A DNA stretch of 64,000 nt from Hyphomicrobiaceae bacterium (lineage in GTDB: Bacteria > Pseudomonadota > Alphaproteobacteria > Rhizobiales > Hyphomicrobiaceae): NCBI GenBank assembly GCA_020442165.1, contig JAGRKV010000075.1, forward strand, positions 62,001 through 126,000, in the 5' to 3' direction. Positions 1 to 9,248 of this stretch are shown piece by piece. A model generated the notes under the pieces. The model had not been told where the DNA came from, did no database searches, and saw only the letters and a list, made by a program, of their open reading frames with translations. Numbering within the stretch: position 1 is the first letter of the stretch; every line of letters starts with the position of its first letter. Both the position numbers and the translations under genes were made by a program.

Positions 1-408
1 GAGCGACAGCTGCCGTTCATTTGCGCCAACCCCGATCTCGTCGTCGACGTCGGCGGCAAACAGTATCTGTGTGCCGGTGCCATTGCCGATCTTTACGAAA
101 GCATGGGTGGCCCTGTGTTCTGGGCTGGAAAACCGCATGCGATTGCCTACCGCGCCGCACACGAAGCAGCCGAGCGCATTCGCGGGCAGCACGTCGAACA
201 TCACCGCATTCTGGTTGTCGGCGATGCCATCCGGACGGATCTTGCGGGTGCCAGGAATTTCGGGGTCGATGCGCTGTTCATCGGCAGCGGTATTCACAGC
301 AACTCGCTGATGGAAGGCCACCACCTCAACCCCGCCGGCCTCGCAACCCTGTTTGCCGATGCCGGAGAGACGAGTGCGATCGGCGCTATGTCATTTCTGC
401 GCTGGTGA
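1..408 (+). CDS. TIGR01459-family HAD-IIA phosphatase, C-terminal part (copy 1)
   Basis: The frame is open from the first base, so the N-terminus lies outside the window; about 135 C-terminal residues remain. It reads ICANPDL, then a GKP motif (the HAD motif III lysine region) and the motif IV stretch VVGDAIRTDLAGA, typical of HAD subfamily IIA (NagD-like) phosphatases. The arrangement matches, block for block, the complete protein at 57743-58609 (ICANPDLKV, AGKPYAPVY, IGDGITTDIAGA), so the two are paralogues of the same TIGR01459 family. The substrate is unknown. The 3' end overlaps the convergent exported-protein gene by 18 bases. Confidence 0.85.
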   Translation, partial: ERQLPFICANPDLVVDVGGKQYLCAGAIADLYESMGGPVFWAGKPHAIAYRAAHEAAERIRGQHVEHHRILVVGDAIRTDLAGARNFGVDALFIGSGIHSNSLMEGHHLNPAGLATLFADAGETSAIGAMSFLRW

Positions 409-1419
409 TGGAGTTCCGGCATGGGAGGGCGGCCTGGATGGGTCGCGCCAGCCGGATGGCAGCGTGCTCCCGCCGGTGAAATCGCGCAGCAGCAGATCGG
501 GCGATGAGGTGTTGTGGCGTGACACGCCATGGCGGCCTGCCCATATTTCGGTGGCGTTTTTCGCGCCTTTGAATTCCATGATCGCTGTTTCGGCCCAGGC
601 GAATTTGCCCTGCTCCAGGACCCCGACATCGGCGACGTCGTTATTGAAGCGCGTCACGTACATGGAGCGCATGGCGGCGAACGGCTTGCCTTCGACCGGC
701 TTGGCAAATGTCACCTGCAGCTCGTGGCGCTCGTGATTGAGCGGGCCCAGCGCCACTTGGGCGCGATTGCCGTCCTTGAAGGTGAGCGTTAACGTGCGAG
801 CCAGCGGATCGAAATCGACTTCTGCGATGTCGACGACCGGGCGTCCCTTGTCTTGGGTAACGGGGCCAATGAGGAAGGATGAGCCGAAGGCTGTTGGCGC
901 ACGTCCATGCGGCGCCTTGGGACGAAGCCGCCAGTATCCATCCTGCGGATATAGGACCAGCACCTCCTCGCCACCCATGGGGCGGATCACCCAAACCTGC
1001 AAGAGATGGATGCCGTCATAGGACTTGTCACCGATGACGACGCGGGCTCCCGCTTCGCGCCAATTGGTCTCGTTGCGATGGGCGACGACCCACAGGTCGA
1101 TGTCCTCGTAGATCGTGACGCGCTGCGGAGGTTTGGTCGCCAGCGCCTCTTCCTTGAACGGGCATGCTGTCCAGTCCGGGTCGAAGCTGTCAGTGGCGAT
1201 TGAGCCAATGTAGGCGGGATGCGCTGCCTCGATGCGAAACCGCTTCACCTCGGGCGACGCAAACGTGAGTGTGACGTTGTCTTTTTCCGCGCACAAAACG
1301 GGCTCGGACTTGTTTTCGACGGTGACGCCAAGCGTCGCGGCGACGGCTGGCGCTGCTATCGCTGCTGCGACCGCAAGAGCCGCGAAGAACGCCTTCAGTC
1401 GCTCACACCAGAACCGCAT
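391..1419 (-). CDS. exported protein of unknown function, last gene of the opgH operon
   Basis: A 342-residue protein I do not recognise. The first 28 residues form a clear Sec signal peptide (basic start, then an Ala-rich hydrophobic core ending AVAATLG). The rest has the alternating pattern of a beta-rich periplasmic domain and no obvious enzyme motif; Cys43 and Cys87 could pair. The ATG is preceded by GGGAG and lies 17 bases inside the end of the FkbM methyltransferase gene, so the two are translationally coupled and follow opgH. Location suggests a periplasmic glucan accessory role, which is inference only. The last ~30 residues are Pro/Ser-rich and overlap the convergent HAD gene. Confidence 0.75.
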   Translation of the reverse strand: MRFWCERLKAFFAALAVAAAIAAPAVAATLGVTVENKSEPVLCAEKDNVTLTFASPEVKRFRIEAAHPAYIGSIATDSFDPDWTACPFKEEALATKPPQRVTIYEDIDLWVVAHRNETNWREAGARVVIGDKSYDGIHLLQVWVIRPMGGEEVLVLYPQDGYWRLRPKAPHGRAPTAFGSSFLIGPVTQDKGRPVVDIAEVDFDPLARTLTLTFKDGNRAQVALGPLNHERHELQVTFAKPVEGKPFAAMRSMYVTRFNNDVADVGVLEQGKFAWAETAIMEFKGAKNATEIWAGRHGVSRHNTSSPDLLLRDFTGGSTLPSGWRDPSRPPSHAGTPSPAQK

Positions 1420-2179
1420 AGACGTCTCCCGAGTTGGCTTCGTGGGGCAGGCTCTCGATGTGCGCGCGCATGTCGTCTGCGCTCAACCAGTTCTCGAACG
1501 TCAGCCGCTGGCTTTCGCCGAGAGCTATGTCGAAACCGTAGGGCCCCAAGCGTTGTAGCTGCTCCAGGCAGCGATAGGCGACGTCGCGCTGGATCGTGGT
1601 GAACTCGAAGGAGAGCGCTGGCACAGGCTTAGACAGGCCAGCCAGGACGTCTGCCTCGAAGCCTTCGACATCGATCTTGATGAAGGCGGGCATACCAAGC
1701 TCAGCGATGAGCGCGTCCAGCGTCGTCACGGACACGGTGATGCGGCGATCCCAGACCTGGCCCTCCCAGCCTCCCGCACCATCGGCGGCCGTGATGAAGG
1801 CGGACGACGCAGTTGTGACAGTCGGGTTGGCTGAATTGATGTGAAGTTCGATCTCGCCGGGCCGAGGACCGCACGCCTGGCTCACGAGCGTCACCGCGCC
1901 ATCGCAGCAATAAAGTGCGTCGAGCACCGCCATGCAGTCGGGCTGCGGTTCGAGTGCCACGACACGCGCGCCGAGACGGCGGAAGGACGCGATGCGGTCG
2001 CCGACGTGCGCGCCGATGTCGAAGGCCAGCGCGCTCTTTGAGAGAAAGCGGCCATAAAGCGCATCCATGGCGATCTCGCGATCGACGTCACCATAGTAGA
2101 CATCCAGCGAACGGCGGAGCGCGATAAAGCGCGGGTCGTCCTTGAGGCGGTCGACGGTGGTGCAATGTGATGCGGGCAT
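1403..2179 (-). CDS. FkbM-family SAM-dependent methyltransferase
   Basis: A 258-residue class I methyltransferase. The SAM-binding glycine loop reads FDIGAHVGDR at residues 53-62, the acidic end of strand 2 is ALEPQP, and the FkbM signature IKIDVEGFE lies at 167-175. FkbM proteins O-methylate sugar or polyketide hydroxyls and are common in glycan loci. The start follows GAGGTCCAG and sits 7 bases after the opgH stop, so it is cotranscribed with the glucan synthase; the likely substrate is therefore the periplasmic glucan or its precursor (inference). No truncation is seen. Confidence 0.88.
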   Translation of the reverse strand: MPASHCTTVDRLKDDPRFIALRRSLDVYYGDVDREIAMDALYGRFLSKSALAFDIGAHVGDRIASFRRLGARVVALEPQPDCMAVLDALYCCDGAVTLVSQACGPRPGEIELHINSANPTVTTASSAFITAADGAGGWEGQVWDRRITVSVTTLDALIAELGMPAFIKIDVEGFEADVLAGLSKPVPALSFEFTTIQRDVAYRCLEQLQRLGPYGFDIALGESQRLTFENWLSADDMRAHIESLPHEANSGDVYAVLV

Positions 2180-2186
2180 CTGGACC

Positions 2187-3989
2187 TCAAGCCTTTCCCT
2201 GCACCGTTGCGATTTCCTGTGGCGCGGAGAAGTCCTCCGGGATGCCGCACAGCCCTGCGCGCTTCATCCAGCGGCCGAGCGCCGGCGAGGCGGTCAGCAT
2301 GGCGAACGGGACGGCGAGGATATACCCTGCGGTCAGCGGCAAACTCCACAGCAACACGGTCGGCGATATCAAATACAGCGCACCGCAGACGACGAGGCCG
2401 AACAGCGTCTGCGGCCACAGGTTCTCGACGGCGGTCATGAAGGATATGCCCGCGGCGTCGCGATTCTGGCCGCCCCAGATCACGGATTTCCCGAACAGAA
2501 GGCCAATCATGAATATGGTCGTGCGGATGGTGGAGACAGCACCCTGAAGGAACGAGAACACAAGTTCGATGGAAGCACTGGCGAAGAAGCGCAACGGGCC
2601 GCCGTAAGCTGCCATGCCGCCTCGCGTCAGCACGGCGTCGATGAGGCCCGCAATTTTCGGCATCAGGTACATGGCAAAGAACGCGATGTATAGCCCGGCG
2701 GCGAGCGAGGCGGGGAAGGCTGGTGCAGACTGTGCGTGAAGTGCTGCAAACGGCAGCAGCGCGATCATGATCGTCCATGCGGGGATGCCGACGAACATGA
2801 GGATTGCCCATAGGAGCTGGAAGCGGCTCATCGGTAAAAGACCTGGATAATCGAGCAGCTTCACGTATTGCATGTTGCCCTGGCACCAGCGCACGTCGCG
2901 CTGTGCGAAATCGAGCATGGTTGGCGGGTTCTCTTCCCAGCTTCCACCTTCGATGGGCAACACCCTCACCTCGTAGCCTGCCTTGCGCATCAAGGTCGCC
3001 TCGACCTGATCGTGGGAGAGGACGTGTCCGCCGAGCGGCGGCTTGCCCGGCAGCATCGGCAAATCGCAGTCCTCGACGAATGGCTTGATGCGCACGAATG
3101 CGTTGTGCCCCCAGAACGGCCCGCAGTCGGCTGTCCACCATGCCTGCCCCATGGTGTAGGAACGCATGCCGTGGCGCATGCCGAACTGGAAGATGCGGGC
3201 GAATGCCGAGGATGACGGCATGCCGACAACAAGCGATTGGAGGATGCCGAGCTTGGGGTGGGCCTGCATCATGCGCGCCATCCGCACGATGACATCGCCG
3301 GACATCAGACTGTCGGCGTCCAGCGGCAGCATCAATTCATAATCGTTTCCCCAACGCTCGCAGAAGTCGCGGACGTTGCCGGCCTTGAAGCCCTTGTTGT
3401 CGATCCGACGGCGGTAGACGATGCGATCGCCGGCTCCGGTTTCTTCGCGCCAGCGTGCGACGCCCTGCTCCTCGGCTGCCGCAACGTCGGCCTTGTTGGT
3501 ATCGGAGAGAATGAAGTAGCTGAATGCCTCTCCCTCGCCGGTCCTGTCGATGCTCTCCCTGACCACAGAGAGGCGCTTTAATGCGCGCTCGGGATCCTCG
3601 TTGCGCAGTGTCAGCAGGACGGCGGTTCTGATCGCGAGCGGCGTTGCGGCATCTCCCGCCGCCGCATAGGGCGCGACATCCGCAATCGGGTCCTTCGCTC
3701 CGTGCAGAAGCCACAGTCCGATCAGCGCATTCCAGAAGCCCAGAACCGCCCAGGGCGTGCCGAGCAGGAAGCAGACGAACATGATCGCATCGACGATGGT
3801 CCAGCCGTTCCACGCCGCCAGCTTCCATGCCAGCGCCGCGAGGACGAGATATGTCGCGACATTAAGGGCGATCACAAGCCGGCGCCGCGCCTTCAGCGTT
3901 GCGATTGCCTGCAACCCCGTCGGTGACGTAAAGCTGTTGGTGCCTTGCCCCATCGGCTCGGCGGCATGCTGCTGCGCGGTGGTGCTCAT
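2187..3989 (-). CDS. opgH: glucans biosynthesis glucosyltransferase OpgH (MdoH)
   Basis: A 600-residue inner-membrane GT2 processive glucosyltransferase that makes the beta-glucan backbone of osmoregulated periplasmic glucans from UDP-glucose. Membrane segments are visible at about residues 36-60 and 65-95; the cytosolic catalytic domain has the DAD motif at 224-226, TADCGPFWGHNA near 287-298 and the QRDVRW (QxxRW-type) motif at 363-368, followed by four or five hydrophobic segments. It is shorter than E. coli OpgH (about 850), as in other alphaproteobacteria that lack the long N-terminal region. It heads an operon with an FkbM methyltransferase and an exported protein; no opgG homologue is seen in the window. 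Confidence 0.93.
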   Translation of the reverse strand: MSTTAQQHAAEPMGQGTNSFTSPTGLQAIATLKARRRLVIALNVATYLVLAALAWKLAAWNGWTIVDAIMFVCFLLGTPWAVLGFWNALIGLWLLHGAKDPIADVAPYAAAGDAATPLAIRTAVLLTLRNEDPERALKRLSVVRESIDRTGEGEAFSYFILSDTNKADVAAAEEQGVARWREETGAGDRIVYRRRIDNKGFKAGNVRDFCERWGNDYELMLPLDADSLMSGDVIVRMARMMQAHPKLGILQSLVVGMPSSSAFARIFQFGMRHGMRSYTMGQAWWTADCGPFWGHNAFVRIKPFVEDCDLPMLPGKPPLGGHVLSHDQVEATLMRKAGYEVRVLPIEGGSWEENPPTMLDFAQRDVRWCQGNMQYVKLLDYPGLLPMSRFQLLWAILMFVGIPAWTIMIALLPFAALHAQSAPAFPASLAAGLYIAFFAMYLMPKIAGLIDAVLTRGGMAAYGGPLRFFASASIELVFSFLQGAVSTIRTTIFMIGLLFGKSVIWGGQNRDAAGISFMTAVENLWPQTLFGLVVCGALYLISPTVLLWSLPLTAGYILAVPFAMLTASPALGRWMKRAGLCGIPEDFSAPQEIATVQGKA

Positions 3990-4078
3990 GTTGTCTTATG
4001 TCCCGAACCGCCAATGGCTGCCCAACTAACCCGACCGGAAATGGCCTTCATATGACGCCGCGCCGATCGACCGGCAAG

Positions 4079-5059
4079 ATGCACATTGCCCGCGCGCTTT
4101 GGTACGCCAAACCCGGCGTCGTCGAGCTGCGCAGGGAGCACCTTCCAGCCCCCCGCCCCGGGGAAGCGCGTGTTCGTACAGTATTTTCCGGCATCAGTCG
4201 CGGGACGGAGCGTCTCATCCTCAACGGACAGGTGCCCGAAAGCGAATGGCAGCGGATGCGCGCACCACTGCAGGCCGGCGCGTTTCCCTTCCCGGTGAAA
4301 TACGGTTATTGCGCGGCGGGGGTGGTGGAGGACGGGCCGGACGACCTCGTCGGGCGAACGGTTTTCTGCCTTCACCCTCATCAGGATACGTTCATTGCGC
4401 CAGTCGACATGCTGGTGCCGGTTCCGGAGGGTGTTCCAACCCGCCGGGCCACGCTTGCCGCCAACATGGAGACGGCTCTCAACGGGCACTGGGATGCGGG
4501 GACGGGGCCGGGCGACAGGATCGTTGTGGTCGGCGGCGGGATCCTCGGGTTGTTGGTCGCACAGATCGGCGCGCGTTTGCCTGGAGCTGATGTCACGGTC
4601 GTAGACTTAGCGGTCGAGCGGCGGGAACTGGTGGAGAGCATGGGTGCGCGCTTCGCACTGCCCGGCGATGCACCCTCTGAAGCCGATGCAGTATTTCACA
4701 CCTCCGCCAGCGCGGCAGGGCTCGATCTGGCCATCCGTTGCGCGGGCATGGAGGCGACGGTCATCGAGATGTCATGGTATGGCGAGGGCGCTGTGCCGGT
4801 GTCACTGGGCGGCGCGTTCCACTCGCGGCGATTGAAGCTCATCTGCTCGCAAGTCGGTCAGGTGTCGGCAACGCGGCGTTCGCGCTGGAGCTACCGGCGG
4901 CGCATCGAAGCCGCGCTGCAGATCCTGGCCAATGCACCAGCGCTCGACCTGCTGGTCGCAGAGGACATCGCATTTGTGGAAGTTCCGGAGCGCCTGCCCG
5001 CAATCCTGGAGAACAAGACCGCCGGCCTCGCCCCCGTCATCCGGTATATGGAAGCCTGA
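4079..5059 (+). CDS. MDR-family (zinc-type) dehydrogenase
   Basis: A medium-chain dehydrogenase/reductase homologue of about 326 residues if it starts at the ATG at 4079; in-frame upstream starts at 3998 and 4052 would add non-homologous residues. The N-terminal GroES-like part contains GISRGTERL, and the Rossmann segment reads VVVGGGILGLLVAQ. The classical Cys/His/Glu catalytic zinc set is not evident, and the structural four-Cys lobe is absent, so zinc dependence is doubtful. It is divergent from opgH. I recall homologues of this gene near PTPS-like, RibD-like and RibA-like genes in other Rhizobiales, which places it in the pterin/flavin-like set; substrate unknown. Confidence 0.8.
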   Translation: MHIARALWYAKPGVVELRREHLPAPRPGEARVRTVFSGISRGTERLILNGQVPESEWQRMRAPLQAGAFPFPVKYGYCAAGVVEDGPDDLVGRTVFCLHPHQDTFIAPVDMLVPVPEGVPTRRATLAANMETALNGHWDAGTGPGDRIVVVGGGILGLLVAQIGARLPGADVTVVDLAVERRELVESMGARFALPGDAPSEADAVFHTSASAAGLDLAIRCAGMEATVIEMSWYGEGAVPVSLGGAFHSRRLKLICSQVGQVSATRRSRWSYRRRIEAALQILANAPALDLLVAEDIAFVEVPERLPAILENKTAGLAPVIRYMEA

Positions 5060-5205
5060 CAGCCCGCGACCAATTGATCGTGCCAGTTCCGCAGGTTGCG
5101 TGCTCCAGTCTCATGCTATCGGCGCATGCGAGGCGTGCATATTCCGCTGGAGATAATTGACGCACCGCAATAGACTCTCCGCCACGAACACTGCATCAGA
5201 ACCGC

Positions 5206-5637
5206 ATGGCAATGTATAAATTCCTCGAACGTCAGGTGGGTCAGTACATGACCCGGAATCCGCGCTCCGTTTCCTCCTCGCTAACGCTGGGCGAACTCGA
5301 AGCGCTGTTTGAATCGCACGACTTCAATGCCTTTCCGGTCGTTGACGGCGGCAAGCTCGTTGGCCTTGTCACCAAGTTCGACTTTCTCAAGGCGTTTGCT
5401 TTCGCGCCCACGCAGATGGTGCCGCATTACGACGAACTCATGAAGAAGACCGTGGCCGATGTGATGTCGCGCGCGGTCGTGCATGTGGAAGAGAGTTCGC
5501 CCCTGCCACGCGCTCTGCAATTGATGGTGGAGCTGCGGGCGCGCAGTTTTCCGGTCCTCGACGCGAGCGGAAACCTTGTCGGTGTCATTGCCCGCGAGGA
5601 TCTGATGACCGCCTTGAAGGAAACCGCAGCCGCATGA
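5206..5637 (+). CDS. tandem CBS-domain protein
   Basis: A 143-residue stand-alone Bateman module. Two CBS domains are visible: residues about 8-65 (VGQYMTRNPRSVS...FPVVDGGKLVGLVTKFD) and 80-140 (VADVMSRAVVHV...FPVLDASGNLVGVIARED). Such proteins bind adenine nucleotides and sense energy state; no effector domain is attached and no partner is obvious next to it. It follows the dehydrogenase by 146 bases on the same strand. The ATG at 5206 gives the usual family length; a second ATG lies two codons later. Confidence 0.9.
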   Translation: MAMYKFLERQVGQYMTRNPRSVSSSLTLGELEALFESHDFNAFPVVDGGKLVGLVTKFDFLKAFAFAPTQMVPHYDELMKKTVADVMSRAVVHVEESSPLPRALQLMVELRARSFPVLDASGNLVGVIAREDLMTALKETAAA

Positions 5638-5700
5638 CGCCCTGCCTGCGCGATCAACTAAGCGCGCAGATTTTTCCAGACTTGCCGGACGGTTCACGGC

Positions 5701-7500
5701 TTAAAAGCCCAGCGCGTTGGAGATCATGTCGGCGACGCTGGCGGGCTTCTTAGTCCGGCGACCGTTCGATGCTGCGGGCACCAGGCCGCCCTCGCCTGCC
5801 GCCACCTCGTTTCGCTTGAAGCGGGGCTGCGGCTTTGCCAGATGGTCGCGGCCCTTGTTGATCTTCGCCCAGTCACCATCGAGGGCCTGGGTCACCCGCT
5901 TTTCATGACCGTAGACGTCATTGAAGAATCGCACCTTGCCGGCCTTGTCCGCCCAGGCCGTGAAATAGGCGAGATGGATTGGGATGTGCTTTTGCATCTC
6001 GACATTGTTGTCGAGGGGGCCGGAGCGGATCAGCTGCTTGATTTTTGCTTCGTCCCAGCCGCGGTCGTAGCGAAGCACGATCTCGGTCAGTTCCATGGGA
6101 TTGCGGACCCGCAGGCAACCGTGACTCAACGTCCGCTGGCCGCGGTTGAACATCCACTTGTCGGGCGTGTCGTGCATGAAGATCGTGTGCTGGCTGGGGA
6201 ACGAGAACTTGACGAATCCCAGCACGCTCTTTCCACCCGGCGGCTGCCAGACGTGGTAATTGCGGATATCGTCCTGCCTCCAGTCGATGTTGCGCCAGTC
6301 ACGAGGCTGGTCGCCGTTCTTGGTGGTGATCTCCAGGCCGTAGGCGCGCATCAGTCCGCCGCCCTTGCGCAGGCTCGGCCACAGCTCATGCACCATGATG
6401 CTTTCTGGCACGCGCCAGCGCGGCCTCAATACGACTTCCTTCAGCGGCCGCGAAAACACCGACGATTGCTTACCGGTTTCGCCGACGACGATCCGGTCTG
6501 AACGGACGACCTCGCCATTGAGGACGACGCGCTGCATGAATTCGGGAATATTGTTGAAGACATAGAGTTCTCCCAGGTCGTCCCACATCCAGCGCCAGAA
6601 TTCCATGTTGGCGCGCAGGCGCTTTGCCGTTGCCGAGAGCTTGCCGCGACCGTCGCCGCCGGTTTCCTTCAGGAACGCCTGGCGGAGCAACTCGAACTGC
6701 GGGTGGACAGGCTGCAAAGCAGCCAAGGCCGCTGCAATATCGGTCTCGGAGGCTAAGGCGAGCTTCTGCATCACCACTTTGGTGTCGTGCAGCTGAGGCT
6801 TGCGGTCGAGGTTGGAGTTCAGCATCTCTGCCGGTTCGGGGATGCGTCCGCCACGGGCATGGCGCGCATAGGTCAAGGCGGCCATGGACAGCGATATTTC
6901 CAGTTTGGCTCTTTCCGCTAGGTCCGTCGCATTGGCGTCGTTCAAATCCGGGACCGGGATCAGGCCGGGATCGAGGCCATAGGCAGCAGCATCAGCGATT
7001 GCGGCAGCAAGGGCATGAGCCTTGGGCGTTGGTCCAGCTTCCCCCATCCAGAGTGGAGCAAAGCTGTTTGCCCTGTAGTAGGCCTCAAGCGCCAATCGCT
7101 GTTCGGTTTCGATGGCGGATTTCGGCAACGGCGGGGTGTTGTTTGAGGTGCCGGCGGATTCGAAAGCAAGCCGGATGGCGGTCGCCAGGGCTTCGGTCCC
7201 CTGGGGTGGAGACGTCGGTTGCTCCTGCGAACCTGCCTGTTGCTGGACGGGGCTGTCCGGCGCGGTCGTGGGCGTGTCTGCCAGGGTGGCGGCAGCGTCC
7301 ACGGGAGCTGTGTCGGCGGCTGGGGACGCTGCGGTGGCAGGCGCAGCGGCGGCGGCACTCCCGGCCTGCGCGGACACTGCTTGCGGCTCACGCGGCGGGG
7401 ACTGGATCACGGCGTCCGGAGCAGCGGACTGGGCCAGGGCGCCTGCCGTCAACGCCAGGGACAACGCCCACGCCACCGCCGCCGTTCGCATCATTGGCAT
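5701..7500 (-). CDS. periplasmic L,D-transpeptidase (YcbB/LdtD-like, YkuD domain)
   Basis: A 599-residue protein starting at the ATG at 7500, chosen because GGGGGATTG precedes it and a signal peptide (basic MPMMRT, hydrophobic core, GALAQ) follows at once. After a long Ala/Pro/Thr-rich linker (about residues 30-110) comes a scaffold and peptidoglycan-binding-like region, then the YkuD catalytic domain with the HDTPDKWMF block and the active-site motif SHGCLRV. The enzyme forms 3-3 cross-links in peptidoglycan or attaches proteins to it. It is transcribed divergently from the PTPS-like gene and is functionally unrelated to its neighbours. Earlier in-frame starts up to 7590 lack a good ribosome site. 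Confidence 0.9.
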   Translation of the reverse strand: MPMMRTAAVAWALSLALTAGALAQSAAPDAVIQSPPREPQAVSAQAGSAAAAAPATAASPAADTAPVDAAATLADTPTTAPDSPVQQQAGSQEQPTSPPQGTEALATAIRLAFESAGTSNNTPPLPKSAIETEQRLALEAYYRANSFAPLWMGEAGPTPKAHALAAAIADAAAYGLDPGLIPVPDLNDANATDLAERAKLEISLSMAALTYARHARGGRIPEPAEMLNSNLDRKPQLHDTKVVMQKLALASETDIAAALAALQPVHPQFELLRQAFLKETGGDGRGKLSATAKRLRANMEFWRWMWDDLGELYVFNNIPEFMQRVVLNGEVVRSDRIVVGETGKQSSVFSRPLKEVVLRPRWRVPESIMVHELWPSLRKGGGLMRAYGLEITTKNGDQPRDWRNIDWRQDDIRNYHVWQPPGGKSVLGFVKFSFPSQHTIFMHDTPDKWMFNRGQRTLSHGCLRVRNPMELTEIVLRYDRGWDEAKIKQLIRSGPLDNNVEMQKHIPIHLAYFTAWADKAGKVRFFNDVYGHEKRVTQALDGDWAKINKGRDHLAKPQPRFKRNEVAAGEGGLVPAASNGRRTKKPASVADMISNALGF

Positions 7501-7792
7501 GCTGCAATCCCCCATCATCAACAGTCGCGCCGTTGTCCCATCACTCGTCCCCGCCCCGTGATTGCTGCTTGCGCGGGGCCGTGGTGCCACCCCTCAGACG
7601 GGGGGGCGAATCAAGATCGTGCGACGGGATTGTGGCCGGGAATGGTTGCAGAGCAAAGCAGACCTGCCTCGCCGCCAATGTGCCACCGTCAACGATCCAC
7701 TGCTTTCGGCCTTGGCGGTGCCCCGATCCGGCGGTTATAGATCTCGCAGAGTGCGTGCTTCCGCGCACCAGCAAACTGGAGCGCCCCGCAGC

Positions 7793-8197
7793 ATGTTCGC
7801 AGTAGAAGTCCGAGACCGGATCATGATCGCCCACTCGCTGCCCGATCCGTTCTTTGGCCCAGCGCAGAACATGCATGGTGCGACCTTCGTGGTCGACGTC
7901 GCCTTCATGTGCGAGGAACTCAACTCCAAGAATGTCGTCGTCGACATCGGTGCCGCTCTCGACGTTCTCTCCAAGACGCTGAAGCCGCTGGCCTACCAGA
8001 ACCTCGACGAACTGGCCGAGTTCAAGGGCCGGTTGACGACGACGGAGTTCCTTTGCCGCCATGTCTTCGAGAAGATCGTGGAGGCCGCGCGATCAGGCGC
8101 GCTCGGAGAGGATGGCACGCAGCTTTCCAAGATCCGCGTCACGCTTTCGGAAACCGATCTCGCGCGTGCGTGGTACGAGGGTTCCGTTCGTGCCTGA
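7793..8197 (+). CDS. divergent 6-pyruvoyl-tetrahydropterin synthase / QueD-family protein
   Basis: A 134-residue T-fold protein of the PTPS/QueD family. His14 and His28 match the first two zinc ligands, the VVDIGAALDVL stretch matches the family's V-D-F/I-G segment, and the C-terminal SETDLARAWYEG matches the E-T substrate-binding end. However, the canonical C-x3-HGHxY block is changed: the position of the catalytic Cys is Ala24 and the third zinc His is Ala30 (NMHGATF). It therefore may not carry out standard PTPS or carboxy-tetrahydropterin synthesis. It starts an operon with a glycosyltransferase (8-base overlap) and a methyltransferase (ATGA overlap). Confidence 0.85.
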   Translation: MFAVEVRDRIMIAHSLPDPFFGPAQNMHGATFVVDVAFMCEELNSKNVVVDIGAALDVLSKTLKPLAYQNLDELAEFKGRLTTTEFLCRHVFEKIVEAARSGALGEDGTQLSKIRVTLSETDLARAWYEGSVRA

Positions 8198-9248
8198 TAC
8201 CCTGGCTGAAGTGATCTTTGCTATTCCCGGCGACCTTGCTTCGCCCACGGGTGGGTATGCATATGATCGCCGGCTCCTAGAACTTTTTGAATCCTATGGG
8301 CTTGGCGCGCGGCATCTGGCACTTCCCGGCAGCTTCCCGCATCCAAGCAAGGCGGACCTGGCCGAGACTGAACGGCTGCTTGCCGCGACATCACCCAACG
8401 CGAGGCTATTGATCGACGGGCTTGCCTATGGAGCGATGCCGGCAGATCTCATCCGACGGCTTGACCGGCGCATCATCGCGCTCGTGCATCATCCCTTGGC
8501 GCTGGAGACCGGGCTCGACGCGCGGCGCCGTGAGGCGTTGATCGCCAGTGAGCGCGCTGCCCTGGCACTTGCCCGCCATGTCATCGTAACCAGCGATGCG
8601 ACGCGACGCATGCTTATCGACGACTTCGGCGTCGCCGATGCAAAGATCACGGTTGCCGAGCCGGGAACGGACCCCGCCCCGCGCGCAACGGGGACAGGCA
8701 CACCCATCCAGTTGCTGTCGGTGGGGGCTGTTTCGCCGCGCAAGGGCTATGACATCCTGGTGGCCGCTCTTGCCAAGCTCAAGGGCAGTGACTGGCGCCT
8801 GACCATTGCTGGTGCGCTCGACCGGGACGAGCAGGCCGTCAAGGCGCTGAAGGCCAACATCGACGCAGCAGGGCTTGGCGACCAGATCACGCTTGCCGGA
8901 ACCGTAGTGCCCGCAACGCTCTCCCGGTTTTATGAATCGGCGGATCTCTTTGTCATGCCGTCGCTACATGAGGGATACGGCATGGTGCTTGCCGAAGCGA
9001 TGGCGCACGGTTTGGCGATCGTGTGCACAACTGGCGGGGCAGCCGGTGAGACCGTGCCGGATGCCGCCGCGATCAAAGTGCCGCCGGGTGACGTCGATGC
9101 ACTGGCACGCGCCATTGCGACCGTCCTTGACGACAACAAGCTCAGAAAATCGCTGCGAAAGGCATCGTGGGAAACGGGGCGGACCTTGCCGACTTGGAAC
9201 GAGACCGCCCGCCGGGTCGCCGCGGCTTTGGTCGGCATCCGCACATGA
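8190..9248 (+). CDS. GT4-family glycosyltransferase
   Basis: A 352-residue retaining GT-B glycosyltransferase. The GTG at 8190 is chosen as start because it has CGAGGG at the right spacing and overlaps the PTPS-like stop by 8 bases. The N-terminal domain begins FAIPGDLASPTGGYAYDR; the C-terminal donor domain has LLSVGAVSPRKGYDIL near residues 170-185 and the E-x7-E-type loop MPSLHEGYGMVLAEAMAHG near 265-283. Its tight coupling to a pterin-type gene and a methyltransferase suggests the acceptor may be a small heterocycle rather than a polysaccharide. Pteridine glucosyltransferases are known from cyanobacteria; the link here is inference. Confidence 0.87.
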   Translation: MPDTLAEVIFAIPGDLASPTGGYAYDRRLLELFESYGLGARHLALPGSFPHPSKADLAETERLLAATSPNARLLIDGLAYGAMPADLIRRLDRRIIALVHHPLALETGLDARRREALIASERAALALARHVIVTSDATRRMLIDDFGVADAKITVAEPGTDPAPRATGTGTPIQLLSVGAVSPRKGYDILVAALAKLKGSDWRLTIAGALDRDEQAVKALKANIDAAGLGDQITLAGTVVPATLSRFYESADLFVMPSLHEGYGMVLAEAMAHGLAIVCTTGGAAGETVPDAAAIKVPPGDVDALARAIATVLDDNKLRKSLRKASWETGRTLPTWNETARRVAAALVGIRT

